A stretch of 64,000 nt of DNA from Flavobacterium sp. AG291 (GTDB lineage Bacteria > Bacteroidota > Bacteroidia > Flavobacteriales > Flavobacteriaceae): contig NZ_QQAR01000001.1 in assembly GCF_003350375.1 (NCBI RefSeq), positions 366,874 to 430,873 on the forward strand. The letters run 5' to 3'. A program made the position numbers and the translations under genes. Below, in pieces: positions 1-7,998 of this stretch. Position 1 is the first letter of the stretch; the number at the start of each line of letters is the position of its first letter. The notes beneath the pieces are model-generated. The model was not told the DNA's origin, did not search any database, and saw only the letters and a list, made by a program, of their open reading frames with translations.

Positions 1-2
1 AT

Positions 3-884
3 AAGATCATAAAATTTGCAGGATGCTATCATGGTCATTCGGATTCATTCCTTATTCAGGCCGGTAGTGGTGCTGTTACTTTTGGTACACCAAACAGTCC
101 CGGTGTAACACAGGGAACTGCAAAAGATACTTTACTTGCTAATTATAACGATCTTCAAAATGTTGCAGATCTTTTTGCAGCCAATAAAAATGAGATAGCA
201 GCCATAATCATTGAACCTGTTGCCGGAAATATGGGCTGTGTTCCGCCGGCAGAGGGCTTTTTAGAAGGTTTAAGGCAGCTCTGCGATGAAAACGGTACAT
301 TGCTTATATTCGATGAGGTTATGACCGGATTCAGACTTGCAAAGGGCGGAGCGCAGGAACTTTTTAATATTAAAGCCGATATTGTTGCCTTTGGTAAAGT
401 GATAGGCGGAGGATTGCCTGTTGGTGCATTTGCAGCCCGTAATGAAATCATGAATTACCTTGCGCCACTCGGCCCGGTATATCAGGCGGGTACATTGTCA
501 GGGAATCCATTAGCAATGGCAGCAGGTCTTGAAATGCTTAAAGCACTGAACAATGATACTGATGTGTTTAAAAGGCTTGAGGAAAAGACGGCTTATCTTG
601 AAGTTGGAATTCGCAAACAATTAGATGAGGCTAACGTTGTTTATACCATAAACAGAAGAGGTTCTATGATATCGGTTCATTTTGATGCTGCTCCGGTAAC
701 CGATTTTAAATCGGCGGCTAATGGCGATAATGAAACCTTTAAAAAATTCTTCCACGGATTACTAAAAGAAGGTGTTTATATTGCTCCTTCGGCTTACGAA
801 ACGTGGTTTATTACCGATGCATTGACTTATGAAGATTTAGATGCTACAATTGCAGCGATTGGCAGAGTTGCTCAAACTTTGTAA
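3..884 (+). CDS. hemL: Glutamate-1-semialdehyde 2,1-aminomutase, 5' end cut by window
   Basis: Converts glutamate-1-semialdehyde to 5-aminolevulinate for tetrapyrrole synthesis (cytosolic, PLP-dependent, class III aminotransferase fold). The reading frame is open from base 3, before any start codon. It reads [10 protein letters not shown], then [10 protein letters not shown], then [12 protein letters not shown], then [14 protein letters not shown]. The lysine in FGKVIGGG (bases 396-398) is the expected PLP Schiff-base residue and the Asp of FDEV contacts the PLP ring nitrogen. About 293 residues are present out of the usual roughly 430, so about a third of the N-terminal side lies outside the window. 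A strong hairpin terminator follows 20 bases after the stop. Confidence 0.95.
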   Translation, partial: KIIKFAGCYHGHSDSFLIQAGSGAVTFGTPNSPGVTQGTAKDTLLANYNDLQNVADLFAANKNEIAAIIIEPVAGNMGCVPPAEGFLEGLRQLCDENGTLLIFDEVMTGFRLAKGGAQELFNIKADIVAFGKVIGGGLPVGAFAARNEIMNYLAPLGPVYQAGTLSGNPLAMAAGLEMLKALNNDTDVFKRLEEKTAYLEVGIRKQLDEANVVYTINRRGSMISVHFDAAPVTDFKSAANGDNETFKKFFHGLLKEGVYIAPSAYETWFITDALTYEDLDATIAAIGRVAQTL

Positions 885-904
885 ATACACAAATAGCTAT
901 AAAC

Positions 905-935
905 AAAAAGCTTCCGCAATACGGAAGCTTTTTTT
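905..935 (+). terminator. Rho-independent terminator after hemL
   Basis: Perfect 12-bp inverted repeat AAAAAGCTTCCG / CGGAAGCTTTTT with a 5-base loop (CAATA), running into a T tract. It sits between hemL and the convergent small-protein gene and could act on both strands, since the outer arms are A/T runs. Confidence 0.9.
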
Positions 936-952
936 ATAACATAATCCCGGTT

Positions 953-1324
953 TTAGTGGGTAAGGATGTTCATTAGCTGAGCATTGCCTTCAACTTTAGC
1001 AACCTGAGCAGGCTCAAGGTATGATTTCATTTGCGCTTCTACGTAGTCTGCAAGAACAGCTTTACGCTCACTGCTTAGGTCTTGAGCTAAATCCATGTGT
1101 TTTTGCTCAAAAAGCCCTTTTAGTTTTACTTTTTGATCTGCATTAAGTTTTACAAACTCAGAAAGCGTATTAACATCTTTAATAGCAGCTTCGCTGAAAG
1201 CAGCCTTTTTGCTTAATGCTTCCTGATTGGCAGCAGGCTTGGTAGCAACTGCTTTTTTTTGTTGTGCATTTGCATTAATCCCGAAAGCAAGCATCACAAC
1301 GAAAAGTGCAACTATTTTTTTCAT
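953..1324 (-). CDS. Small exported hypothetical protein (123 aa)
   Basis: I do not recognise a named family. The start is placed at the ATG whose product begins MKKIVALFVVMLAFGINANA, a textbook signal peptide with an ANA|QQ cleavage site; a longer in-frame start 45 bases upstream would put hydrophilic residues before the signal. The mature part is about 100 residues, Lys/Ala rich and predicted helical (LNADQKVKLKGLFEQKH), without cysteines or repeats. It resembles the helical Spy/CpxP-like style of the next gene but I see no LTxxQ motif clear enough to name it. A well-formed promoter lies just upstream on the minus strand. Confidence 0.75.
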   Translation of the reverse strand: MKKIVALFVVMLAFGINANAQQKKAVATKPAANQEALSKKAAFSEAAIKDVNTLSEFVKLNADQKVKLKGLFEQKHMDLAQDLSSERKAVLADYVEAQMKSYLEPAQVAKVEGNAQLMNILTH

Positions 1325-1366
1325 AATTTTAAAGTTTTTGGTAGAAAGTTTATGTTTATATAACAT

Positions 1367-1397
1367 CAAATCTAATTAATTTGATTATTAACACAAA
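1367..1397 (-). promoter_or_regulatory. Bacteroidota-type promoter for the 953-1324 gene
   Basis: Read on the minus strand: TTTG (1394-1397), exactly 19 bases, then TAGATTTG (1367-1374). This matches the primary sigma consensus TTTG-N19-TAnnTTTG of Bacteroidota. It gives a 5' leader of about 35 bases. Confidence 0.75.
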
Positions 1398-1413
1398 ACT
1401 TTACACAAAAAAA

Positions 1414-1842
1414 TTACCCTCTGTTATGAATTTTGTGTTTTCTTTCGTTTTTTCTCAATTCGTGATGTTTTTCTTTTCTAAGTTGTTCGAACTTCGTGAA
1501 TTGGTCTTCAGAAAGAATTTTTTTCATTTCGCGGTTCATCGCGATTCTGTTGTCAAGCATTTTGTTTTTAAGGGCGAATCGCTCATCTGCTGTCAATTTT
1601 TTGCCTGCCTGCCTTTCCGGCATGTGCTGCCTTCTGAATTCTGCACGTTGTTTGCCTTGTTCAACAAGAAGCTCCTTAACATCTTTTTGCTGCTTTTCGT
1701 TAAGGTTTAGTGCCAGCGTCATTTTTTTAGATTGCAATTCTGCTCTTTGTTCCGGTTTTAGAGGTTCCGGTTTGTCATTTTTTTGTTGTGCATTAGCGCC
1801 TACAGTCATTGTCATTGCCATTGCTAAAATCCACATTTTCAT
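1414..1842 (-). CDS. Spy/CpxP-like periplasmic helical protein
   Basis: 142 residues from the ATG giving MKMWILAMAMTMTVGANAQQ, a signal peptide cleaved after ANA. The mature protein is very basic and helical with the pattern LNLNEKQQKDVKELL and later ILSEDQFTKFEQLR, resembling the duplicated LTxxQ-like segments of the Spy/CpxP family of periplasmic chaperones and metal-stress proteins. The C-terminal tail is rich in His, Lys and Arg (KEKHHELRKNERKHKIH), which could bind metal or nucleic acid. It is divergent from the putative copper cluster starting at 1951, which fits an envelope or metal stress role. The family call is by motif style only. Confidence 0.6.
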   Translation of the reverse strand: MKMWILAMAMTMTVGANAQQKNDKPEPLKPEQRAELQSKKMTLALNLNEKQQKDVKELLVEQGKQRAEFRRQHMPERQAGKKLTADERFALKNKMLDNRIAMNREMKKILSEDQFTKFEQLRKEKHHELRKNERKHKIHNRG

Positions 1843-1938
1843 AATTATAATTTTTAAAGTTATATCCATTAGACATTTTAGATAGAATAAAGGTTTAATT
1901 TTTTTAACTGTTAAACTTTTTATTTAACAAATGGGCTT

Positions 1939-1946
1939 TATCTTTG
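1939..1946 (+). promoter_or_regulatory. -7 promoter element TATCTTTG, 4 bases before a GTG start
   Basis: TATCTTTG fits TAnnTTTG exactly. The expected transcription start, 5-7 bases downstream, coincides with or falls inside the GTG start codon at 1951, so the mRNA would be leaderless or nearly so. Only a weak TTTT is present at the -33 position. Confidence 0.55.
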
Positions 1947-1950
1947 CGGC

Positions 1951-2322
1951 GTGAAAAAAGCAATATTCATAGTAATTGTAATAATGTTACTAAAGCCTGT
2001 AATGCCGGTTTTGGATTACGTCATCAATTACGATTATATTGCTAAAGAGCTTTGTGAGAACAAGACAAAACCTCAAATGCACTGTAACGGGAAGTGTCAT
2101 CTTATGAAAGAGCTTGCCAAAGCTGCAGAAGAGCAAAAGCAGGAGTCAGACAGAAAATCCGCCCAGGAAAATGCTGAGGTGCTTTTTTTTCAGGCTCCGG
2201 TTGAATTTGCTTTCTCTCCGGTAATAGCGATTCCTTATTCTAAAAATGAAACAGTTTATTGCAACTTGTATTCGCATAGTAATACTGTTTCTTTTTTTCA
2301 TCCCCCCGTGTTTATTTCTTAA
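1951..2322 (+). CDS. Small CNGKC-motif membrane or exported protein of a metal cluster
   Basis: 123 residues starting at GTG (MKKAIFIVIVIMLLKPVMPV), with one N-terminal hydrophobic segment (about residues 3-20) that is an anchor or uncleaved signal. After it come LDYVINYDYIAKELCENK and CNGKCHLMKEL, with cysteines at 35, 45 and 49. The CxGKCxL pattern recurs in short Bacteroidota proteins I associate with copper or heavy-metal loci; no function is established. A charged Lys/Glu/Gln stretch follows, then a poorly conserved C-terminal tail. It is the first of four co-directional genes with the MbnP-like and MauG-like genes, although a 114-bp gap separates it from the next one. Confidence 0.75.
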   Translation: MKKAIFIVIVIMLLKPVMPVLDYVINYDYIAKELCENKTKPQMHCNGKCHLMKELAKAAEEQKQESDRKSAQENAEVLFFQAPVEFAFSPVIAIPYSKNETVYCNLYSHSNTVSFFHPPVFIS

Positions 2323-2436
2323 AGTTATTTGTCCTGAAATATGTTGTGCTGCTTTTGTGGCCTGCATATGTTTTATTTATCCTGTTAGCCATGGCTTTCG
2401 GGGGTTCTAACCGTATACTTTAAAAAATTAAACCAA

Positions 2437-3258
2437 ATGAAATTCCAAATAAAATATTTTGCAGCTGTATTGGCTGCAGTAAGCCTTTTTGTGTCATGTA
2501 ATAACGATGATGATTCTGCAATTGTTGAAGGTACACATGGTGATGCCGAACTTTTTTTTGATAATGGAGTTGCCGGAGATGCACTTATAATAGGCAATAC
2601 ATACACTAATTCTAATGGTGAATCACTAACCATTAATCGTTTTAATTACATCATTAGTAATGTTGTTTTGATCAGGGAAGATGGTACAGAGTACATTTAT
2701 CCAAAAGAAGAAAGTTATTTTGTTATCAACCATGCTGATGAGTTGCAAACAGTTCATCTGGAAGGGGTAGCTGCCGGAGATTATAAAAAGATACGTTTCG
2801 GGATAGGCGTAGATCAGCAGCGTTACCTTCAGGGAGAAACAGCGCAACAAAGCTTTTGGGATCTTGCTGCGGCTAACGATCTTACCTGGACGTGGTCTAC
2901 AGGATACCGTTTTATAAACTTTGAGGGAGCATTTACTTCAACTGCTGGCACAGAAGCCAAACCGTTCCAGGTGCATCAGGGCAGTAATACAGCAACTGAT
3001 AACTACAGAGAGGTAACGCTTGATTTGCCTACTACTGCTCGTGTTCGTGAAAACGAGCAGCCGAGCATCCATATTAAAACAGATATAAATGTTTTGCTTG
3101 ACGGCGATACTAAAATATTATTGCAAAACAACCTTAACGGCGCCGGCACTGCTGCTGCTATTATGGGAGGTCAGAACCTGATTGATATTGCGGCAAATTC
3201 ATTGAAAATGTTTACGGTAGATCACGTGCACAATGGGGCAGGTAGTCATCATGAATAA
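2437..3258 (+). CDS. MbnP family lipoprotein, putative copper-binding protein
   Basis: 273 residues. The N-terminus MKFQIKYFAAVLAAVSLFVS is followed by Cys21 and Asn/Asp residues, a lipoprotein signal typical of Bacteroidota. The body matches the MbnP family: early beta strand (GDAELFFDNG), NRFNYIISNVVL, FGIGVDQQR, and WTWSTGYRFINFEG. Tryptophans lie at 141, 151 and 153. In characterised methanotroph MbnP one tryptophan is converted to kynurenine by its diheme partner MbnH, creating a high-affinity copper site. The C-terminus DHVHNGAGSHHE adds a histidine cluster. The partner candidate begins 6 bases downstream, so the two are almost certainly co-transcribed. Copper binding here is inferred from the family. 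Confidence 0.85.
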   Translation: MKFQIKYFAAVLAAVSLFVSCNNDDDSAIVEGTHGDAELFFDNGVAGDALIIGNTYTNSNGESLTINRFNYIISNVVLIREDGTEYIYPKEESYFVINHADELQTVHLEGVAAGDYKKIRFGIGVDQQRYLQGETAQQSFWDLAAANDLTWTWSTGYRFINFEGAFTSTAGTEAKPFQVHQGSNTATDNYREVTLDLPTTARVRENEQPSIHIKTDINVLLDGDTKILLQNNLNGAGTAAAIMGGQNLIDIAANSLKMFTVDHVHNGAGSHHE

Positions 3259-3264
3259 ACTCTC

Positions 3265-4311
3265 ATGAAAAATGTATTATTAGCAGTATTGTCATTCCTG
3301 TTGCTTTTATCGTGCGGGAATGATGATGCTGATCTTTATGAGGAAATAAATGAACAGCTGGAATTGAATGTTCCGGCTAATTTTCCACCAATGGCACAGG
3401 ATATATCCTATAATTATCCTACCCAAAAGGGGTTTGAGCTTGGGCGAAAGCTGTTTTACGATGGCAGGCTTTCGGCAGATAATGCCATTTCCTGTTCATT
3501 TTGTCATGAGCAGGCTACAGCCTTTACACATCACGGACATCAGCTAAGTCATGGTATTAATAATCTTGAAGGGATTCGTAATGCACCTGCGGTGCAAAAC
3601 ATGGCTTTTCAGAGTGAATATTTTTATGATGGTGCTTCTAACAGTATTGAAATGCTGTCAATTGCACCAATTCACAATCCGGTAGAAATGAATGAAACGC
3701 TTGAGGGTATTGTGGCTAAACTGAAACAGGACAAGGAGTACGTAAGGCTCTTTAAGCAGGCTTTTGAGGATCAGCAGGTTTCTTCGGGTAATGTGCTTAA
3801 AGCATTGGCTCAGTTTATGACGATGATAGTTTCTGCCAATTCAAGATATGATAAATATGTGCGAAATGAAGGTGGTGTTTTTTCTCAGCAGGAATTACTG
3901 GGGATGCAGCTTTTTCAGCAAAAGTGTGCTTCATGCCATAAAACTGATTTATTCACCGATAGTGCGTTTCGTAATAATGGATTGCCGCCCAATCCTAACT
4001 TAAATGATAAGGGCAGGGAAGTGGTGACCGGCTTTGAAACAGACAGATATAAATTTAAAGTGCCTAGCTTACGAAATGTTGCGCTTACGGCACCTTACAT
4101 GCATGATGGACGCTTCGGGTCATTGGAGTCGGTACTGAATCATTATTCAAACGGAGTAAGGCAGAATGAAACACTCGATCCAATTTTAAATCAAAATGGG
4201 ACATTGGGACTCTCAATTACCCAAGAAGAAAAAGATGCTATTATAGCGTTTCTTAAAACCCTAACAGATGAGGAGTATATCAATAATCCTTTGTTCTATT
4301 ATAAAACATAA
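3265..4311 (+). CDS. Diheme cytochrome c peroxidase / MauG-MbnH-like lipoprotein
   Basis: 348 residues with a lipoprotein signal (LLLLSC, Cys17). It has two c-type haem sites: C77-S-F-C80-H81 and C221-A-S-C224-H225. The fold is the bacterial CCP/MauG family: FELGRKLFYDGRLS near the N-terminus, then IRNAPAVQNMAF between the haems, and VPSLRNVALTAPYMHDGRF near residue 266-285, which carries the typical second-haem ligand region. CCP members reduce peroxide; MauG and MbnH use peroxide-level oxidation to modify tryptophan in a partner protein. The tight linkage to an MbnP gene favours the MbnH-type role, but sequence alone does not distinguish it from a peroxidase. It acts in the periplasm, anchored to a membrane. 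Confidence 0.88.
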   Translation: MKNVLLAVLSFLLLLSCGNDDADLYEEINEQLELNVPANFPPMAQDISYNYPTQKGFELGRKLFYDGRLSADNAISCSFCHEQATAFTHHGHQLSHGINNLEGIRNAPAVQNMAFQSEYFYDGASNSIEMLSIAPIHNPVEMNETLEGIVAKLKQDKEYVRLFKQAFEDQQVSSGNVLKALAQFMTMIVSANSRYDKYVRNEGGVFSQQELLGMQLFQQKCASCHKTDLFTDSAFRNNGLPPNPNLNDKGREVVTGFETDRYKFKVPSLRNVALTAPYMHDGRFGSLESVLNHYSNGVRQNETLDPILNQNGTLGLSITQEEKDAIIAFLKTLTDEEYINNPLFYYKT

Positions 4312-4314
4312 CGA

Positions 4315-5271
4315 ATGAAAAAATATATAATAATTGTTCTTTTAATATGCCAGACTACACTCGCAAGCACTGCTAAAGATAGTTTAGACTTGAATTATAG
4401 CAGGTATGTCCCTGTGTATGAGTTTGAGGATTTTTGTGATGCCTGTGGCTGCTCTGCAAGTGGCGGGGGTATGGGTTTTAGTTCTATGCTGAATCAAAAT
4501 TTTGTAGGTCTGCGTTATATGTATCAAAGTTATACCAGCCGTGAGGGGATCTTTAATAATTCTCCGTGGATCGATGAGAATTTTAATACCATTCAGGCCT
4601 GGGCCAGGATACCTGTGTTTAAAAATTTTCAGGTGTCTGCATTGGTTCCCTATCATTTTAACAGTCGTAGGCCGTCTACGGGAAAACAAACGATAGAAGG
4701 TATTGGGGACATTACAGTATTAGGTTTATATACCGTTTACCAGACCCATAAAGATAGTACTCTTTTTGTGCATACATTACAGGCTGGTGCCGGAGTAAAA
4801 GCGCCAACGGGTAAATATAACGATGCTAATAATGGCAGTGTAAATCCGAGCTTTCAGTTGGGTACTGGAAGCTGGGATTATATGCTGGCTACAGAGTATG
4901 TTATAAAACATAAACAATGGGGTTTCAATACTATGCTCAACTATATCTTAAAGACAAAAAATGATGAGTATTATCAGTTTGGTGATCAGTTTAATTATGC
5001 CGGTACATTGTTTTATGTAGTAGAGAAAGAAAAGCTCACCCTGGTGCCTCAGGTTGGTTTGGCAGGGGAAGTATATGCTTCTAACCGACAATATGATGAG
5101 GATGTTCCTAATACCAAAGGAGATATTCTTTTCGGAAAGGCAGGACTTGAAGTGGGGAGCGGTAAATTTTCTTTGGGCGTAAATGCTATGCTGCCAATAA
5201 ATCAGAATCTTACAGGAGGTAAGGTAGAAGCAAACTACAGGTTGGCAATCAATCTGAATTATAGTTTGTAA
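4315..5271 (+). CDS. Putative outer-membrane beta-barrel with N-terminal CDACGC motif
   Basis: 318 residues with a signal peptide ending near LASTAKD. The mature N-terminus carries C41-D-A-C44-G-C46 followed by SASGGGMGF, a compact cysteine cluster suited to metal binding. The rest alternates aromatic and polar residues in barrel-strand fashion (NFVGLRYMYQSY, ARIPVFKNFQVSALVPYHF, IEGIGDITVLGLYTVYQ), like the phenol-degradation MetA / transporter-type barrel family, and ends YRLAINLNYSL. It starts 3 bases after the peroxidase stop, so it belongs to the same operon. I infer a surface metal or copper uptake/sensing role from the context; transport has not been shown for this family. Confidence 0.75.
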   Translation: MKKYIIIVLLICQTTLASTAKDSLDLNYSRYVPVYEFEDFCDACGCSASGGGMGFSSMLNQNFVGLRYMYQSYTSREGIFNNSPWIDENFNTIQAWARIPVFKNFQVSALVPYHFNSRRPSTGKQTIEGIGDITVLGLYTVYQTHKDSTLFVHTLQAGAGVKAPTGKYNDANNGSVNPSFQLGTGSWDYMLATEYVIKHKQWGFNTMLNYILKTKNDEYYQFGDQFNYAGTLFYVVEKEKLTLVPQVGLAGEVYASNRQYDEDVPNTKGDILFGKAGLEVGSGKFSLGVNAMLPINQNLTGGKVEANYRLAINLNYSL

Positions 5272-5289
5272 TTGTGAGGTAAGTAAAAA

Positions 5290-5312
5290 AAAGGCTCCCA
5301 TTGGGAGCCTTT
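5290..5312. terminator. Bidirectional terminator between the metal cluster and lysS
   Basis: Perfect 10-bp inverted repeat AAAGGCTCCC / GGGAGCCTTT with a 3-base loop. On the minus strand it is followed by eight T residues, making it a strong terminator for lysS; on the plus strand the tail is only TTTA, so termination of the metal cluster there is probably weaker. Confidence 0.85.
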
Positions 5313-5331
5313 ACTTATATATGCAAGGAAA

Positions 5332-7026
5332 TTATCCTTTGTATTCTACTGTTTTAGATTCGCCTTCTACAGTAACTTTTACAAGTCCGTGTTTAGCTAA
5401 TCCTTTCATGGCAGCATCCCATTTCTTTCCGCTTAATCCTGCCTGGGTTTTAAGGGCGTCAAGAGCAAGTTGTCCGGCCGCTTTAAGTAGTTCAGCTACC
5501 GCTTTTTCATCTTCGGTAAGCTCAGGGCCTTTTTTCTCCGGACGCATCTGAGGGAAGAACAGAACTTCCTGAATAGATGGGTTGTTGGTAAGGAACATGA
5601 TAAGTCTGTCCATACCTATACCTAAGCCTGATGTAGGTGGCATACCATATTCAAGCGCTCTAAGGAAGTCATTGTCAATAAATTGAGCTGCTTCAACGTC
5701 GCCACGCTCTGATAGTTTAAGCTGCGCTTCAAAACGCTCTCTCTGGTCGATAGGGTCGTTAAGCTCTGAATATGCATTAGCAATCTCTTTACCACATACC
5801 ATAAGCTCGAAACGCTCGGTAAGTTCCGGATTGTCACGGTGCTCTTTACAAAGCGGACTCATCTCTTTTGGATAGTCAGTAATAAAGGTTGGCTGAATGA
5901 AGTTACCTTCACATTTTTCACCAAATATTTCGTCGATAAGCTTGCCTTTACCCATAGTGTCGTCAACAGCGATACCCATGCCTTTAGCAGCTTCATATAG
6001 TTCTTCTTCAGTTTTGCCTGTAATATCAAAACCTGTAAACTGTTTGATGGCATCTGTCATAGTAACACGTGCATAAGGAGCTTTAAAGCTTACTTTGTGT
6101 TCTCCAAAAGTGGCTTCAGGAGTACCATTTACCTCCATTGCACAGTGCTCAAGCAGGTTTTCGGTAAATTCCATCATCCAGTTGTAGTCCTTGTAGGCTA
6201 CATATATTTCCATCGCGGTAAATTCAGGATTGTGCGTCCTGTCCATACCTTCATTACGAAAGTTTTTAGAGAATTCATAAACACCGTCAAAACCACCCAC
6301 AATAAGTCTTTTTAAGTAAAGCTCATTAGCAATCCTCATATACAAAGGAATATCAAGGCTGTTGTGGTGAGTGATGAAAGGTCTTGCCGATGCTCCACCC
6401 GGAATTGATTGGAGGATAGGTGTTTCTACTTCAAAATAACCTTTGTCGTTAAAGAAGTTACGCATTGCGTTGAACAATTTTGTTCTTTTAACGAATACTT
6501 CTTTTACCTGAGGGTTTACCACAAGGTCTACATAACGCTGGCGGTAACGAAGCTCAGGGTCGCTGAAGCTATCAAACACATTTCCGTCAGCATCTGTTTT
6601 AGGCATAGGAAGCGGACGAAGTGTTTTGCTTAACAGCGTAAGTTCTTTTACGCGGATTGATTTCTCACCAACCTGAGTTGTGAAAAGCTCACCTTTTACA
6701 CCTACAAAATCACCAAGGTCAATTAGTTTTTTGAATACTTCCGTGTAAAGTGTTTTATCTTCTCCGGGACAGATTTCGTCACGGTTAATGTAAACCTGTA
6801 CGCGTCCTTCGCTGTCCTGAAGCTGAGCAAAAGCAGCTTTACCCTGGTCGCGGATAGACATTAAACGTCCTGCAACTACAACCTTCTTACTTTCAGAAAA
6901 ATCGTTCTTTACCTGTTTAGATGTATGATCTACAGGATAAAGGTTTGCGGGATACGGATTGATGCCGAGTTTTCTCAGCGCATCCAGTTTTACTCTACGA
7001 ATGATTTCTTGTTCTGAAAGCTGCAT
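5332..7026 (-). CDS. lysS: Lysyl-tRNA synthetase, class II, with C-terminal extension
   Basis: Charges tRNA-Lys with lysine. 564 residues. The OB-fold anticodon-binding domain spans roughly residues 45-135 (VVVAGRLMSIRDQGKAAFAQL). The class II catalytic core has motif 2 FRNEGMDRTHNPEF (about 256-269) and motif 3 GLGIGMDRL (about 467-475). A standard bacterial LysRS would end soon after FPQMRP (residue 495); here about 65 further residues follow (ELTEDEKAVAELLKAAG and on), Ala/Lys rich, with a short beta-like end VKVTVEGESKTVEY. I associate this tail with Flavobacteriia; its function is unknown to me. Single gene with its own promoter and terminator. Confidence 0.95.
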   Translation of the reverse strand: MQLSEQEIIRRVKLDALRKLGINPYPANLYPVDHTSKQVKNDFSESKKVVVAGRLMSIRDQGKAAFAQLQDSEGRVQVYINRDEICPGEDKTLYTEVFKKLIDLGDFVGVKGELFTTQVGEKSIRVKELTLLSKTLRPLPMPKTDADGNVFDSFSDPELRYRQRYVDLVVNPQVKEVFVKRTKLFNAMRNFFNDKGYFEVETPILQSIPGGASARPFITHHNSLDIPLYMRIANELYLKRLIVGGFDGVYEFSKNFRNEGMDRTHNPEFTAMEIYVAYKDYNWMMEFTENLLEHCAMEVNGTPEATFGEHKVSFKAPYARVTMTDAIKQFTGFDITGKTEEELYEAAKGMGIAVDDTMGKGKLIDEIFGEKCEGNFIQPTFITDYPKEMSPLCKEHRDNPELTERFELMVCGKEIANAYSELNDPIDQRERFEAQLKLSERGDVEAAQFIDNDFLRALEYGMPPTSGLGIGMDRLIMFLTNNPSIQEVLFFPQMRPEKKGPELTEDEKAVAELLKAAGQLALDALKTQAGLSGKKWDAAMKGLAKHGLVKVTVEGESKTVEYKG

Positions 7027-7050
7027 GATTTATAATGTTTTTTAAGCCTG

Positions 7051-7080
7051 CAAAGATAATGATTATTAACAAATAATCAA
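7051..7080 (-). promoter_or_regulatory. lysS promoter
   Basis: Read on the minus strand: TTG (7078-7080), 19 bases, TATCTTTG (7051-7058). The transcription start should lie near 7045, giving a leader of about 18 bases ahead of the lysS ATG at 7026. Confidence 0.75.
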
Positions 7081-7126
7081 TTTGCAGATTGTGCTTTCTA
7101 AAAGCTTTTTAGGTTGCGCTTTATTG

Positions 7127-7134
7127 TATATTTG
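7127..7134 (+). promoter_or_regulatory. -7 element TATATTTG for the lipoprotein gene at 7162
   Basis: Perfect TAnnTTTG. A T-rich stretch (TTTTTAGG) stands at the expected -33 position without a clear TTTG. The predicted start near 7140 leaves a leader of about 20 bases. Confidence 0.6.
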
Positions 7135-7161
7135 GCATTCAAAACAATTTTACAAACACCA

Positions 7162-7893
7162 ATGAAAACAAAATTATATACTGTTTTAGCATTACTGCTG
7201 CTTGTATTTACGACCTCGTGTGATTTTACCGAAAATATTACTATAAATCCTGATGGTTCGGGTAATATGACCATGGCTATGGATGGTTCTACACTTATGG
7301 CCCTGGCAGGAGAAGAGATTGCGAGTGAAACGGGAGGAAAAAGAACAGATACGATTATGGATTTTAGCGCGCTTTTAAAAGATAAAAAAGACAGCATTGC
7401 TAAAATGCCGGAACAGGAAAGGAGAATGCTGCAGGCGTTAAGCAATATGAAAATAAAAATGCTGATGGATCCTGAAACATCGGAGTTTAAGTTTGATATG
7501 ATTTCAGATTTTAAAAAAATTGATGAACTTCAGGATATGATGAAGCTTATTAATGAAGCGCGTAATATGGATAAGAACGGATTAGGTGAGGCTGCGGGAA
7601 TGATGAATAATAATTCAGTAGTTAAATATTCGTATGACGGGAAAAAATTCATCAGAAAGGTTGAGCTTCCTGAAACGTTTCAAAAGCTTCCGGATAGTCT
7701 TAATGCTTATATGGAAATGATGGGTGCATCGGAGTATGTCTTGAAGTATAAATTTCCTAAGAAAATAAAATCTGTTTCAGACAAGAAGGCAGTTATTGGT
7801 CAGGACGGTAAATCGCTTACTTTGGTTTATTCGTTTTCAGATTATTTGTCCGACCCTAAGAAAATGGGGTTAGAGGTCGAATTTGTGAAATAG
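7162..7893 (+). CDS. Hypothetical lipoprotein (243 aa)
   Basis: I do not recognise a named family. The ATG at 7162 gives MKTKLYTVLALLLLVFTTSC, a lipoprotein signal with Cys20; an in-frame start 48 bases upstream lies on the promoter and would destroy the signal. The mature N-terminus DFTENITINPDGSGNMTMAM recalls the beta-rich opening of several Bacteroidota surface lipoproteins. The middle is methionine-rich and helical (about residues 75-150, many Met/Lys/Glu), and the C-terminal half (YEYVLKYKFPKKIKSV-like strands) looks beta again. It is a single-gene unit between lysS and lipB with its own -7 element and terminator. Confidence 0.75.
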   Translation: MKTKLYTVLALLLLVFTTSCDFTENITINPDGSGNMTMAMDGSTLMALAGEEIASETGGKRTDTIMDFSALLKDKKDSIAKMPEQERRMLQALSNMKIKMLMDPETSEFKFDMISDFKKIDELQDMMKLINEARNMDKNGLGEAAGMMNNNSVVKYSYDGKKFIRKVELPETFQKLPDSLNAYMEMMGASEYVLKYKFPKKIKSVSDKKAVIGQDGKSLTLVYSFSDYLSDPKKMGLEVEFVK

Positions 7894-7910
7894 AAATTTT
7901 ATCATCATCA

Positions 7911-7933
7911 AAACAGGTTAAGGCCTGTTTTTT
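7911..7933 (+). terminator. Terminator after the 7162-7893 lipoprotein
   Basis: AAACAGG / CCTGTTT stem of 7 bp with a 6-base loop, followed by TTT. It lies 18 bases after the stop codon. Confidence 0.7.
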
Positions 7934-7998
7934 GTGGACAGGATTAATGTTACAGGAGGCAATAAGTTTTGTAAATTTGTAATGCGATTTAAGCTTAA

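Noticed and set aside
155..451. Open frame on the minus strand across hemL
   Set aside because: It lies opposite conserved hemL codons, has no promoter and gives a low-complexity product; it is a shadow of the real gene.
1381..1885. Plus-strand frames opposite the Spy/CpxP-like gene
   Set aside because: Products are Phe/Ser/Cys rich shadows of a Lys/Glu-rich reverse-strand gene with a good signal peptide.
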